Shown here in pieces: positions 36,983 through 45,366 of a stretch of DNA of 64,000 bases (position 1 is the first letter of the stretch; each line of letters opens with the position of its first letter). The stretch comes from Oscillibacter valericigenes Sjm18-20 (lineage in GTDB: Bacteria > Bacillota > Clostridia > Oscillospirales > Oscillospiraceae), in assembly GCA_000283575.1 (NCBI GenBank), contig AP012044.1:3348001-3412000 (forward strand). Direction: 5' to 3'. A program made the position numbers and the translations under genes. A model generated the notes under the pieces. It saw only the letters and a program-made list of their open reading frames with translations, was not told the origin of the DNA and did not search any database.

Positions 36983-36999
36983 ATGGGGAAGCGCTAAAA

Positions 37000-38217
37000 T
37001 TATTTGATGTTCCCCTGGAAATTAATCGTGATGTTGGTAGCGGAGGGCTGCTCTGCGGAAATGTCGTCGGAAACCTTCACGGTGCCGTCGAACATCTTGC
37101 TCACGAGAGCCTTATAGTCATCCTGCGTGAAGCCGTCGCCCCACTGCGTGGTATCCATGGGGATCTGGACGTAGTTCTGGGTGGGATCGTCGCCGGACAC
37201 CAGGCCCAGGGTCTGGATCTGACCCTTATAGGAATCCCAGTTGTTGTTGAGGACGATTTCGGTGAGCAGGGTGTTGACGGTGGCAGCCAGGCCCTTCATG
37301 GCAGAGGTAACCGTCATGCCTTCGACGTACTGCCCATCGATGATGCCGGACTGGTCCACGTCCACGCCGATGATTTTGCCGTCAACCTTGGCGGCAGCCT
37401 CAGCTGCGGAGGTATACACGCCGCCGCCGCAGGCAAAGACGCACTTAGTGCCGGCGGCATACCAGGTATCCATGGCAGCGGTGATGTCGGCGTCGCCCTT
37501 GAACTGGTTGGCATAGGCATAGTTCAAGGTGACATCGGCGCTGGTCTCAGCGGCAGCAGCATCGGCTCCCTGAACAAAGCCGTAGCCGTAGCGCATGACA
37601 GCGGGCACAGCCATGCCGCCCAGGAAGCCCAGCTGGGTGTAGCCCAGCTTCACAGCCGCATAACCGGCCATGTAGCCGCACAGCTCTTCCTGATACACCG
37701 CGCAGTAGACATTGTCGGAATTATAGTAGTCGGTGACGTTCCAGTTGGCGGGGTTATAGTCGTACTTGTCGCCCAGAGCGTCTTGCAGAATATCGCCGGC
37801 GGCGACATCCAAAGCGACGAACTTTACGTCGGGATTTTCCTTAGCAGACTGAACGATGGTGCCGGCAAACGCATAGCCGGGCATCACGATGACGTTGTAG
37901 CCGTCTGCCACAGCCTTGTCCACCATGGACACACGGTCGGCGGTGGAATCTCCGGCGGGCTTATAGTAAGTAAAGTCGACGCTGTTGCCCTCGCAGAACG
38001 TCTTGCAGGCCTCGTAGGTGGTCTGGTTGAAGGACTGGTCGGTAATGTCGCCGTAATCGGTGATCATGGCCACGTGGTAATCGGATGTGGCCGCAGCGCT
38101 GCCGGATGCGGCGGCAGAGCTGCTGCCCGAAGCGGCGGAACCGCTGCCTGAGCTGCCGCAGGCGGCCAGAGACACGGTCATGACCAATGCCAGCGCCAGT
38201 GCAAGAAACTTCTTCAT
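37000..38217 (-). CDS. BMP-family nucleoside-binding lipoprotein
   Basis: The 405-residue protein begins MKKFLALALALVMTVSLAAC with a lipobox LAAC followed by a Gly/Ser-rich linker. The rest is a basic membrane protein (BMP/Med) fold (VAMITDYGDITDQSFNQTTYE; VIGVDVDQSG type sequence in the middle). BMP proteins deliver nucleosides to Nup-type ABC importers. ATG 38217 is chosen because it starts the signal peptide and has GAAGG upstream. A strong promoter lies at 38290-38318. Confidence 0.95.
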   Translation of the reverse strand: MKKFLALALALVMTVSLAACGSSGSGSAASGSSSAAASGSAAATSDYHVAMITDYGDITDQSFNQTTYEACKTFCEGNSVDFTYYKPAGDSTADRVSMVDKAVADGYNVIVMPGYAFAGTIVQSAKENPDVKFVALDVAAGDILQDALGDKYDYNPANWNVTDYYNSDNVYCAVYQEELCGYMAGYAAVKLGYTQLGFLGGMAVPAVMRYGYGFVQGADAAAAETSADVTLNYAYANQFKGDADITAAMDTWYAAGTKCVFACGGGVYTSAAEAAAKVDGKIIGVDVDQSGIIDGQYVEGMTVTSAMKGLAATVNTLLTEIVLNNNWDSYKGQIQTLGLVSGDDPTQNYVQIPMDTTQWGDGFTQDDYKALVSKMFDGTVKVSDDISAEQPSATNITINFQGNIK

Positions 38218-38289
38218 TGGAATCAAACCTTCTTTCAAAATTTTGCCTCAGGAGGAAACGAGAGGTCGTCCTTTCCAAGGCCATGGGAA

Positions 38290-38318
38290 ATTATATCAAT
38301 TCTTTACGCAAATTTCAA
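38290..38318 (-). promoter_or_regulatory. Promoter of the BMP lipoprotein gene
   Basis: -35 TTGAAA (38318-38313), 17-bp spacer, perfect -10 TATAAT (38295-38290) on the minus strand. It lies between deoD and the lipoprotein gene. Confidence 0.8.
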
Positions 38319-38368
38319 CCGAAATTGGAATAGTTTTCTGTTTTGACACAATTTTATGAAATCCCCGG

Positions 38369-39085
38369 TCATCTTTTCGCCATTGCCACGGCGGTATCCA
38401 GAGCAATCTCCATCATCTGGGTAAAGCTGGTCTGCCGCGCTTCGGCGGGCAGGCCCTCTCCGGTGACAATGCTGTCGGACACGGTGCAGATGGTCAGCGC
38501 CCGCTTGCCCGCCTCCAGCGCGTTCCAATACAGCGCCGCGGATTCCATCTCCACCGCCATCACGCCGTAGTCCGCCCATTTGAGGGAGTCCTCCGCCTTG
38601 TTGTAGAAAATGTCGCTGGAGAAAAGGCTGCCCACGACCCAGTTGGCCCCGGATTTCCGGGCCACGTTCACCGCTGTCTCCAACAGCTCATAATCCGCGA
38701 CGGGGGCCAGAATGCCGCCCAGGCCAAACTGGTGGGCAAAATTGGAATCCGTGCAGGCCGCCTGACCCAGAACCACGTCCCGCAGCTTCAGCTTCTTTGT
38801 GATGGCTCCGGCGCTGCCCACGCGAATGATGTTGTCCACGTCGTAGACATGGAACAGCTCGTGGGAGTAGATGCCGATGCTCGGCATACCCATGCCGGAG
38901 GCCATGACGGACACGGGGGTATCCTTGTAGAGGCCGGTATAGCCCTGAACGCCCCGGACATTGTTCACAAGCTTTGCATTTTTCAGGAAATTTTCCGCGA
39001 TATACTTTGCCCGCAGGGGATCTCCGGGCATCAGGACTGTCTTTGCGAAATCGCCTTTCTCGGCGCTGTTATGGGGAGTGGACAC
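38369..39085 (-). CDS. deoD: Purine-nucleoside phosphorylase DeoD
   Basis: The 238-residue enzyme matches hexameric DeoD: STPHNSAEKGDFAKTVLMPG at the N-terminus, MGMPSIGIYSHEL, RVGSAGAI and VMAVEMESAALYW. It phosphorolyses purine (deoxy)nucleosides to base and (deoxy)ribose-1-phosphate. I choose GTG 39085, because GGAGG sits 8 bases upstream and the family normally starts at STPHN. The longer frame to 39118 would include the ribosome binding site. It follows deoC by 70 bp. Confidence 0.96.
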   Translation of the reverse strand: MSTPHNSAEKGDFAKTVLMPGDPLRAKYIAENFLKNAKLVNNVRGVQGYTGLYKDTPVSVMASGMGMPSIGIYSHELFHVYDVDNIIRVGSAGAITKKLKLRDVVLGQAACTDSNFAHQFGLGGILAPVADYELLETAVNVARKSGANWVVGSLFSSDIFYNKAEDSLKWADYGVMAVEMESAALYWNALEAGKRALTICTVSDSIVTGEGLPAEARQTSFTQMMEIALDTAVAMAKR

Positions 39086-39155
39086 AGCGATATCCTCCTT
39101 TAATTTTGTGATTCCCACCTGTGGGATGCTCCGTCCCGCGGGCCTGCCCCGGCTC

Positions 39156-39812
39156 TTATTTTTCCAGAGCCTTGACCGCCTTCACCACCCGGGAGGTACC
39201 CAGCCGGTCTGCGCCCAGATTGATAAAGTCCTCCGCGTCCTTCAGGTCCGCAATTCCGCCTGCGGCTTTGATCTTCACGCCGGGACCCACATGGGCCTTA
39301 AACAGCGCCACATCCTTCCGGGTGGCCCCGCCGCCGCCAAAACCAGTGGAGGTCTTGATAAAGTCCGCGCCGGAGTCGGTGACAATCCCGCACAGTTTGA
39401 CCTTTTCCGCGTCGGTGAGGAAGCAGGTCTCGATAATGACTTTCAGGAGCTTTCCCTTACACCCGGCCTTCACCGCTTTGATCTCCTCCAGAACCTGAGC
39501 CCACTTTGCGTCCTTTACCCATCCCACGTTGATGACCATGTCGATCTCCTCCGCCCCGTTGTCCACGGCGTCGGACGCCTCAAAGCATTTGGTCTTCGTG
39601 GTGGAGTATCCGTTGGGGAAGCCGATGACCGTGCAGATGGGCAGCTTTCCCGCCACGTACTCCGCCGCCTGAGCGACGTAGCTGGCCGGGATGCACACGC
39701 TGGCGCAGCCATACTTTATCCCGTCGTCGCACAGGGCTCTGATTTCGTCCCAGGTGGCCGTCTGGGCCAGCAACGTATGGTCGCATCTGGATAAAATGTC
39801 TTTCAGTTCCAT
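39156..39812 (-). CDS. deoC: Deoxyribose-phosphate aldolase DeoC
   Basis: The 218-residue TIM-barrel class I aldolase has the Schiff-base lysine in [13 protein letters not shown] and the acidic DMVINVGWV region. It splits 2-deoxyribose-5-phosphate into glyceraldehyde-3-phosphate and acetaldehyde. AAGGAG lies 9 bases before the ATG at 39812, preferred over 39836. Its start lies just past the stop of the upstream metallo-hydrolase, so the genes are cotranscribed and probably followed by deoD. Confidence 0.95.
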   Translation of the reverse strand: MELKDILSRCDHTLLAQTATWDEIRALCDDGIKYGCASVCIPASYVAQAAEYVAGKLPICTVIGFPNGYSTTKTKCFEASDAVDNGAEEIDMVINVGWVKDAKWAQVLEEIKAVKAGCKGKLLKVIIETCFLTDAEKVKLCGIVTDSGADFIKTSTGFGGGGATRKDVALFKAHVGPGVKIKAAGGIADLKDAEDFINLGADRLGTSRVVKAVKALEK

Positions 39813-39813
39813 T

Positions 39814-40815
39814 TCAGTTGACTCCTTTATATTCATTTATTGGGAAATAGCGTTCCTTCCCATTTTCAAGCCGGTGGGTCACGCCGCCCCGGACCTCCAG
39901 CCAGTCCAGATGAGCCAGGGCCTCTCCCACCGCAAAAAATTTCTGGGTCAGCGGGAATTCGTTCCAGTTCCGTGCCCGGATGCTCCATTGCATCCGTCCG
40001 GTGATCTCATAGGCCGTCAGCCCCGGTACCTCCGCCACAATTCTCAATGCGTCGTCAAGCCGCCGGGCATGATGGGCCTTCAGCTCCTCCACCCGGGTCC
40101 GCAGATTTCCGGTCTCCGCTCTGTGGGCGGGCAGCAGGAGCTTTACCGGAAGTTCTTTCACCCGGTCCAGACTCTTGAGATAGTCCCCCAGCGCATCGGG
40201 GATTCCTTCCCACCGGCAGATGTTCGGTGAGATATGGAACAGAACGTGATCGCCGGAAAAGAGCGTCTCGTTTTCCGCGTCGTACAGGCACAGATGCCCC
40301 GGCGTGTGCCCCGGTGTCAGGATGCAGCGAAGCTTCCTGCCGCCGTATTCCAGCACCGCGCCGTCCTCCAGTCGGTCAAACCCCCGGCCCAGCGGCTCAG
40401 GCCCCTCCATTTTGGCAGGATTGCTGTCCCAAAGCCAGTTCATCTCCTCCCACGTAAACCCGTTTTCCACATAGCTGGCATACTTTTCCCGCCAGACCTC
40501 CTCGCGGCTGTACTCCTCCCGCCGGACCGCGTCCGTCCCGCTGAGAAACACGGCGCAGCCGTGTCGGTGAAGATAGGTGGAAAGGCCCGTATGGTCGCTG
40601 TGGAGATGGGTCATGAAAATATCCGTCCGCCCCAGATCCGCGCCGATCTCCCGGAGCTGGGTGTCCATTGCCTCCTTGCATGCGGGCTGGTTGAACCCGG
40701 TGTCGATCAGCAGATTCCGCTCCCCAGTAATCAGGAAGCTGTTGAGGTTTTTCAATGGATTTCCCACCAGAGGAATATTAAGGCGCCAAAGTCCCGGCGC
40801 AAGCTGTTCCACCAT
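39814..40815 (-). CDS. Metallo-beta-lactamase-fold hydrolase
   Basis: The 333-residue protein contains the metal motif HLHSDHTG (near residue 70), [11 protein letters not shown] and SGDHVLFHI, with a C-terminal helical region. It is of the glyoxalase II / general MBL hydrolase type; the substrate is unknown. It is the first gene of the deoC-deoD run with only one base to deoC, though a role in nucleoside catabolism is not established. Confidence 0.88.
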   Translation of the reverse strand: MVEQLAPGLWRLNIPLVGNPLKNLNSFLITGERNLLIDTGFNQPACKEAMDTQLREIGADLGRTDIFMTHLHSDHTGLSTYLHRHGCAVFLSGTDAVRREEYSREEVWREKYASYVENGFTWEEMNWLWDSNPAKMEGPEPLGRGFDRLEDGAVLEYGGRKLRCILTPGHTPGHLCLYDAENETLFSGDHVLFHISPNICRWEGIPDALGDYLKSLDRVKELPVKLLLPAHRAETGNLRTRVEELKAHHARRLDDALRIVAEVPGLTAYEITGRMQWSIRARNWNEFPLTQKFFAVGEALAHLDWLEVRGGVTHRLENGKERYFPINEYKGVN

Positions 40816-40960
40816 GCGTTTCTCCTTTTTATTTTTTTCTGAAGTCTATTGTAGCAGTTTTTTCGCGGCCTGTCCACGGCAGCCGTTTAAATCCGTGGAA
40901 AACGGTACCCGCGTCCTTTTTTGAAGCCCATGCCATCTCGCCGCATTTTTCGTCCCCGCC

Positions 40961-40989
40961 TTGAAAAGCGCGGTTTCGCGTGTTAAAAT
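40961..40989 (+). promoter_or_regulatory. Promoter of the secreted protease gene
   Basis: -35 TTGAAA (40961-40966), 17-bp spacer, -10 TAAAAT (40984-40989). Confidence 0.65.
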
Positions 40990-41023
40990 AAATCAACTTA
41001 GTTTGTGGAGGTCGTTTTTTACC

Positions 41024-42304
41024 ATGAAGAAAAATATTTTCGCACTGGCCTTGGCGGTCATGCTGCTGATCTGCGCCGTTCCCGCTCAGGCGCTTACCGG
41101 CGAGGGAACCCGCGCCGCCCAAACGCTGTCGGCCCTGAACGTGGTCCGGGGAGCATACAATGTGGATGACCCCGCCACCCGGGCGCAGGCCGCCGTACTG
41201 CTGGTCCGTCTGGCCGGGGCCGAGCAGGCCGCCGCCGCGGACAAAACCCACATCCCTTTTCAGGACGTGCCCGCCTATGCGGTGCAGTCCGTCCGGTACG
41301 CATACGGACAGGGCTGGCTCAACGGCGTCTCCGGCGACACCTTCGGCGCGTCCGAGGCAATCACCTCCAAGTCCTACTGCGCGGCCCTGCTGCGGATGCT
41401 GGGCTATACCGGCGACTTTGCCTACGAGGACTCCATTGCCTTCGCCTGGCATATGGCGGTGATCTCCCGCAATTATGGAGAAACCTTAACCCGCGGTGAC
41501 CTGTTTGAGCTGACCGCCGGCGCACTGTACTCCATCTATAAGAGCAGTGATGACACGATTCTGGACCGTCTCATTGCCTCCGGCACCGCCGCCGCCGCCA
41601 CAGCCGGCGAACTGGGCCTTTACGACCGGGAGCTGACCGTCCGGCAGGCCGCCGACCGGCTTACCGCCGCCGTATTCCAGCTGAGCACGTATGAAGATAC
41701 CAAGGGCTTCAACCTCGATGAGCCGGAAGGCAACGCCAGCGGCTTCTTTATCAGCGAGGACGGTCTGGCCGTCACCAATTACCACGCCATCAAGGGCTGC
41801 TCCACCGGTATCGTCACCCTCATCAGCGGCGAGCAGTACCCCGTGGAAAAGGTCCTCTACTATGACGAGGGCATTGATATCGCCGTCCTGCGCATCGGCA
41901 CGAAATCCATCACTGGCGTGGAGACGCCGGGCTTTGTACATCTGGAAATGGCCGCGCGGGATACGCTGCGGGTGGGCGACTCGGTATACACCATCGGCAG
42001 TCCTCTGGGACTGGGTCTTGCCATCTCCACGGGTATCATCAGCGACGTCAGCCGGGTCGTGTCCAGCTATGACGCCCCCTGCATCATGTCCACCGCCGAC
42101 ATCTCTCAGGGCTCCAGCGGCGGTGCGCTGCTGAACGTCTACGGTCAAGTCATTGGCGTCACCTCCGGCGCATTCATCTTCGGTAACAACATGTATCTGG
42201 CCGTGGCCATTGACCCGGTGCTGTCCGCCGACCTCACCGTAGAGGGCCAGACGCTGGAGCAAGTGAAGTCGTTCGAGGCCAACCAGGCTAAAAACGCCGC
42301 CTGA
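41024..42304 (+). CDS. Secreted trypsin-like serine protease with an S-layer-homology-like N-terminal region
   Basis: The 426-residue protein starts with a signal peptide (MKKNIFALALAVMLLICAVP, AQA cleavage site). Residues about 25-200 resemble SLH repeats (DDPATRAQAAVLLVRLAGA; IPFQDVPAYAVQSVRYAYG). A trypsin-2/HtrA-type protease follows, with catalytic His in TNYHAIKG, Asp in DEGIDIAVLRIG and Ser in SQGSSGGALLN. No PDZ domain follows. It is exported and possibly held at the cell wall. GGAGG lies about 12 bases before the ATG. Confidence 0.9.
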   Translation: MKKNIFALALAVMLLICAVPAQALTGEGTRAAQTLSALNVVRGAYNVDDPATRAQAAVLLVRLAGAEQAAAADKTHIPFQDVPAYAVQSVRYAYGQGWLNGVSGDTFGASEAITSKSYCAALLRMLGYTGDFAYEDSIAFAWHMAVISRNYGETLTRGDLFELTAGALYSIYKSSDDTILDRLIASGTAAAATAGELGLYDRELTVRQAADRLTAAVFQLSTYEDTKGFNLDEPEGNASGFFISEDGLAVTNYHAIKGCSTGIVTLISGEQYPVEKVLYYDEGIDIAVLRIGTKSITGVETPGFVHLEMAARDTLRVGDSVYTIGSPLGLGLAISTGIISDVSRVVSSYDAPCIMSTADISQGSSGGALLNVYGQVIGVTSGAFIFGNNMYLAVAIDPVLSADLTVEGQTLEQVKSFEANQAKNAA

Positions 42305-42422
42305 TAGCCAGAAGCCTTTGCCCGGTTCATCCTACCTGTTATTTTTTTCCGCAATCTTCCGAATAATAATCTGAGCGTCTTTCTAAGCGTGCGCGCTAGC
42401 TGCTCAAATAAACGAAAAGAAG

Positions 42423-42869
42423 ATGTTGCCTTTTATGGAGCTTTCCATTGCGTCCGTGAATCAAACCCCCGATTCGGAGCGGACCTCCGGACTTTCCCGG
42501 GAAATGCCCGCAAGTGTACCGGAAGATGGGTCTGACAAATCCTCCTCCGTGGAACCGCGGTACGATACATATGTCCCCTCCGTGGAACGATCCAGCTCCA
42601 CGGAACCGGAAGAGGATATAGCCCGGAAAGCGACCCCCGCCGCCGCCGGGAAAACGCTGACCACCGATACCGACGACGTGGATCGGGAGATTGAACATCT
42701 CGAAAAGCAACGCGACACCCTGAAAAAGGAGCTTGAACAAGCTGCGGATGATCCACAGCGTCAAGCGGAACTGAATCGAAGGCTCTCTCATGTGGAAGCG
42801 GAGTTGGACCTTAAAAACACCGACACCTACCGCCGTCAGTATGCGGACTATTCCGGCGATCTGACCTGA
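42423..42869 (+). CDS. Acidic coiled-coil protein, unrecognised
   Basis: The 148-residue protein has a low-complexity Ser/Pro/Glu-rich half and a C-terminal coiled coil (DVDREIEHLEKQRDTLKKEL, then QAELNRRLSHVEAEL). No family is recognised. The ATG at 42423 has a purine-rich GAAAAGAAG directly before it; the alternative ATG is at 42435. A strong terminator follows within a few bases. The opposite strand is open too but is less protein-like. Confidence 0.6.
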   Translation: MLPFMELSIASVNQTPDSERTSGLSREMPASVPEDGSDKSSSVEPRYDTYVPSVERSSSTEPEEDIARKATPAAAGKTLTTDTDDVDREIEHLEKQRDTLKKELEQAADDPQRQAELNRRLSHVEAELDLKNTDTYRRQYADYSGDLT

Positions 42870-42873
42870 ATCA

Positions 42874-42914
42874 AACCGTCCGGCACCCCACTTGTGGGGT
42901 GCCGGACGGTTTTC
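42874..42914. terminator. Terminator between convergent genes
   Basis: AACCGTCCGGCACCCCA pairs with TGGGGTGCCGGACGGTT around CTTG, followed by TTTT on the plus strand. It ends the coiled-coil gene and may serve the helicase gene on the other strand. Confidence 0.85.
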
Positions 42915-42924
42915 GTGCGTCTTT

Positions 42925-44094
42925 TTATTTATCCGCCGCAGAAAGCTCCACCAGCCGCCCGCTTTCGTCCAGACGGGCGGGGATGATGGTATTGGCGGTA
43001 CATTTGGCGATGTTGTCGATTCGCATTTTTGCCGGGTAGTCCGCGATCAGACTCACCGCAATGCCGTGACGCTTTGCCCGGCCGGTACGGCCGATACGGT
43101 GGACATAGTCCTGATTCTCATCGGGCACGTCGCAGTTGAACACCACGTCCACGTCGTCCACGTCGATGCCCCGGGCCGCCACGTCGGTCGCCACGAACAC
43201 CCTCAGCCCCCCTTTGCGGAATTTGTCCATCACCTGCTCCCGCTTCTTCTGGGGAATGTCGCCGTGGATGCACTCGGCATCCATGCCCCGCATCTGCAAA
43301 AATTTGGCGATGCGTTCCGTGGACCCTTTCGTATTGCAAAAAGCCATGGCCCGGTCGTAGTTCCCTCCGTCCATAATTCTGGCGATGGCCTCCGCCTTGC
43401 CGTCGTAGCTGACCTCCAGTCGGTACTGGAGGATATCCGGCTTGTTCTGCTCGTCCGCCCGGACGGTAATCTCCTCCGCATCCCGCTGATAGACCCAGGC
43501 GATGTCCATCACCTCTCGGGAGATCGTGGCGGAAAACATGCCCAGATTCTTCCGCTTGTTCATCCGGTCCAGCAGACGGGTCACATCATGGATAAAGCCC
43601 ATGTCCAGCATTCGGTCCGCCTCGTCCAGTATCACGGTCCGGGCGGTGTCCACCCGAACCGTGCGGCGTTTCATGTGGTCCGCCAGACGGCCCGGCGTGG
43701 CGACGACAATCTGGGGCTTTCTTTTTAAAATGTCAATCTGCCTGCCGATGGGCTGTCCGCCGTAAAGGCACACCATCCTCACACCGGGGCGGAACGCCGC
43801 GATGTCCCTTAGCTCATCGGTGATCTGGATCGCCAGCTCCCGGGTGGGCGACAGAATAACCGCCTGAACCGCCTCATCCTCCGGGTCGATGTGTTCCACG
43901 ATGGGAATCCCGTACGCAAAGGTCTTGCCGGTACCGGTGGGAGCCTTTGCAATCACGTCCTTCCACGCCAGCATCGGGGGGATGCACCCGGCCTGCACGG
44001 GGGTGGAGAGTTCGATATTGCGCTTTTTTATTGCGCGCATAATCTCCGGTGACAGTCCGAGACGGTCGAACCGGACGCCTTGTGTCAATTCCAT
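42925..44094 (-). CDS. DEAD-box RNA helicase
   Basis: The protein shows all superfamily 2 motifs: a Q-motif-like start (FDRLGLSPEIMRAIKKR), motif I APTGTGKTFAYG, motif II LDEADRMLDMGF, motif III FSATIS and motif VI HRIGRTGRAKRHG. It remodels RNA, probably in ribosome assembly or mRNA decay. It is a short core-only version (389 residues) without a C-terminal RNA-binding domain. I start at 44094 (MELTQGVRFD) with AAGGAAA upstream. Confidence 0.92.
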   Translation of the reverse strand: MELTQGVRFDRLGLSPEIMRAIKKRNIELSTPVQAGCIPPMLAWKDVIAKAPTGTGKTFAYGIPIVEHIDPEDEAVQAVILSPTRELAIQITDELRDIAAFRPGVRMVCLYGGQPIGRQIDILKRKPQIVVATPGRLADHMKRRTVRVDTARTVILDEADRMLDMGFIHDVTRLLDRMNKRKNLGMFSATISREVMDIAWVYQRDAEEITVRADEQNKPDILQYRLEVSYDGKAEAIARIMDGGNYDRAMAFCNTKGSTERIAKFLQMRGMDAECIHGDIPQKKREQVMDKFRKGGLRVFVATDVAARGIDVDDVDVVFNCDVPDENQDYVHRIGRTGRAKRHGIAVSLIADYPAKMRIDNIAKCTANTIIPARLDESGRLVELSAADK

Positions 44095-44314
44095 AGTCGA
44101 TTTTTCCTTTTCCAATTTCGTTTTTCAGCGTCTCCGAACCTGACCGGGACGCAGTTCTTCATTTCTCTAACAAATCATTGTCATTATATCCGTTTTGCCC
44201 ATATTTGTAAAGCTTTGCGCAAAATCGTCCCGACCCGCTCTGTTTCCCGAAGAGCGTTGGAGCTGGTTTGGGCGTTCCGCAGTGCTAAATTTAATGATAA
44301 ACATTAAAAATTAG

Positions 44315-44343
44315 TTGACAAACATAAATTTATTTGATAACTT
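44315..44343 (+). promoter_or_regulatory. Promoter of the DUF2975-XRE pair
   Basis: Perfect -35 TTGACA (44315-44320), 17-bp spacer, -10 TAACTT (44338-44343), within a very AT-rich stretch. Confidence 0.65.
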
Positions 44344-44372
44344 AGAGGTAAGAGCAAAAGGGGGGAGTTCTG

Positions 44373-44984
44373 ATGAATGGGGTCTCTAAAAATGTGCTGC
44401 GGACCCGGTGCGGTACTGTTGGCAAGGCGGTAAGCGTGGTTTTCTGGTGCTCTGCCGCCATCGCCCTCTACATGCTGTGCGTTACGGTGTGGATGTCCAT
44501 TCAGCCAGCCGGGGACTTCTCGGTTCAGTCCCTCCGGCTGGAGAATCTGGCGGATACGGTATCCTACGGGTTTTTCCGCCGCAGTATTTATTTGCATTTT
44601 GGCCATGTAGCTTTTAGCGAAGCGGGACTTGCCAACACAAAGGCGGTATTTCTGCTGGGCAGCTGGTGCGGCGGCGCAGCGGCGGCATTCCGCCTAGGCG
44701 CTCTGTGGAATGTCCGGGCGGTGTTCCGGGAGATTCAAAGAGAGGGCACTCCCTTTACGCCCCGGACCAGCCGGGCGGTATTTGGGACGGGCGCGTGCAT
44801 TCTGGCGGCCAGTCTGACTCTGCGCACGGTGCTTCCTATCCTCTATTCCGCCGTGGGGCTGTCAACCGGCTTCAGCAATCCGTACAGCCTTGACGAGCTG
44901 CTGGCGGGGAGCGTGGTGGTATGCCTTGGCTTTGTGTTCCGCTATGGGGCCGCTCTCCAGACAGAATCGGACGAGACGCTGTAG
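44373..44984 (+). CDS. DUF2975 family membrane protein
   Basis: The 203-residue protein has four hydrophobic segments (VVFWCSAAIALYMLCVTVW; FLLGSWCGGAAAAF; TGACILAASLTLRTVLP; LLAGSVVVCLGFVFRYG) and the DUF2975 pattern of a soluble loop between helices 2 and 3. Function is unknown; the family almost always sits next to a small XRE regulator, as here (9 bp downstream). GGGGGGAG precedes the ATG. Confidence 0.82.
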   Translation: MNGVSKNVLRTRCGTVGKAVSVVFWCSAAIALYMLCVTVWMSIQPAGDFSVQSLRLENLADTVSYGFFRRSIYLHFGHVAFSEAGLANTKAVFLLGSWCGGAAAAFRLGALWNVRAVFREIQREGTPFTPRTSRAVFGTGACILAASLTLRTVLPILYSAVGLSTGFSNPYSLDELLAGSVVVCLGFVFRYGAALQTESDETL

Positions 44985-44993
44985 GGGGCGGGC

Positions 44994-45248
44994 ATGGCAA
45001 TTATATTGCGATTGGACCGCATGATGGCAGATAGGAAAATCTCGCTGAATGACCTGGCGGAACAGGTGGGCATTGCCAACGTGAACCTGTCTAAAATGAA
45101 AACAGGGAAAATCAGCGCCGTGCGGTTCTCCACCCTCAATGCCATCTGCGCCGCGCTGGACTGCCAGCCGGGGGACATTCTGGAGTTCCAACCAGACAAG
45201 GAACCGGAAAACGTGAACTCCGACAGGGCTCTCGGTCACAGGAAATAG
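44994..45248 (+). CDS. XRE-family regulator (YozG-like) paired with DUF2975
   Basis: The 84-residue protein is a Cro/CI-type helix-turn-helix (DLAEQVGIANVNLSKMKTGK) with the LNAICAALDCQPGDILEF signature of the YozG-like group. It probably regulates the upstream membrane-protein gene or itself. It is followed by a terminator that now carries an insertion sequence. Confidence 0.9.
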   Translation: MAIILRLDRMMADRKISLNDLAEQVGIANVNLSKMKTGKISAVRFSTLNAICAALDCQPGDILEFQPDKEPENVNSDRALGHRK

Positions 45249-45257
45249 CGCGCAAAA

Positions 45258-45280
45258 AAAGAGGGGCAAGGCCCCTCTTT
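45258..45280. repeat. 23-bp target duplication, left copy (also a terminator hairpin)
   Basis: AAAGAGGGGC/GCCCCTCTTT palindrome with an AAG centre. It is identical to 46851-46873. It follows a poly-A run and the XRE stop; it was the original rho-independent terminator and is now copied on both sides of the transposon. Confidence 0.93.
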
Positions 45281-45288
45281 CAGCCTGT

Positions 45289-45326
45289 AGACAAAGTATC
45301 AGAGAAATGATGCTTTGTCTTTTTTT
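45289..45326 (+). terminator. Hairpin inside the left end of the IS
   Basis: AGACAAAGTATCA pairs with TGATGCTTTGTCT (one G-T pair), loop GAGAAA, followed by six T. It would stop transcription entering the transposase gene from outside. Confidence 0.8.
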
Positions 45327-45366
45327 AGTGCTTAGAAGATGGTAAAATAGAAGCAGGTGATAAAAG

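Noticed and set aside
42396-42791. Minus-strand 131-codon frame opposite the coiled-coil gene
   Set aside because: Gly/Phe/Arg-rich composition typical of an antisense shadow; the plus frame has a clear coiled coil and its own terminator.
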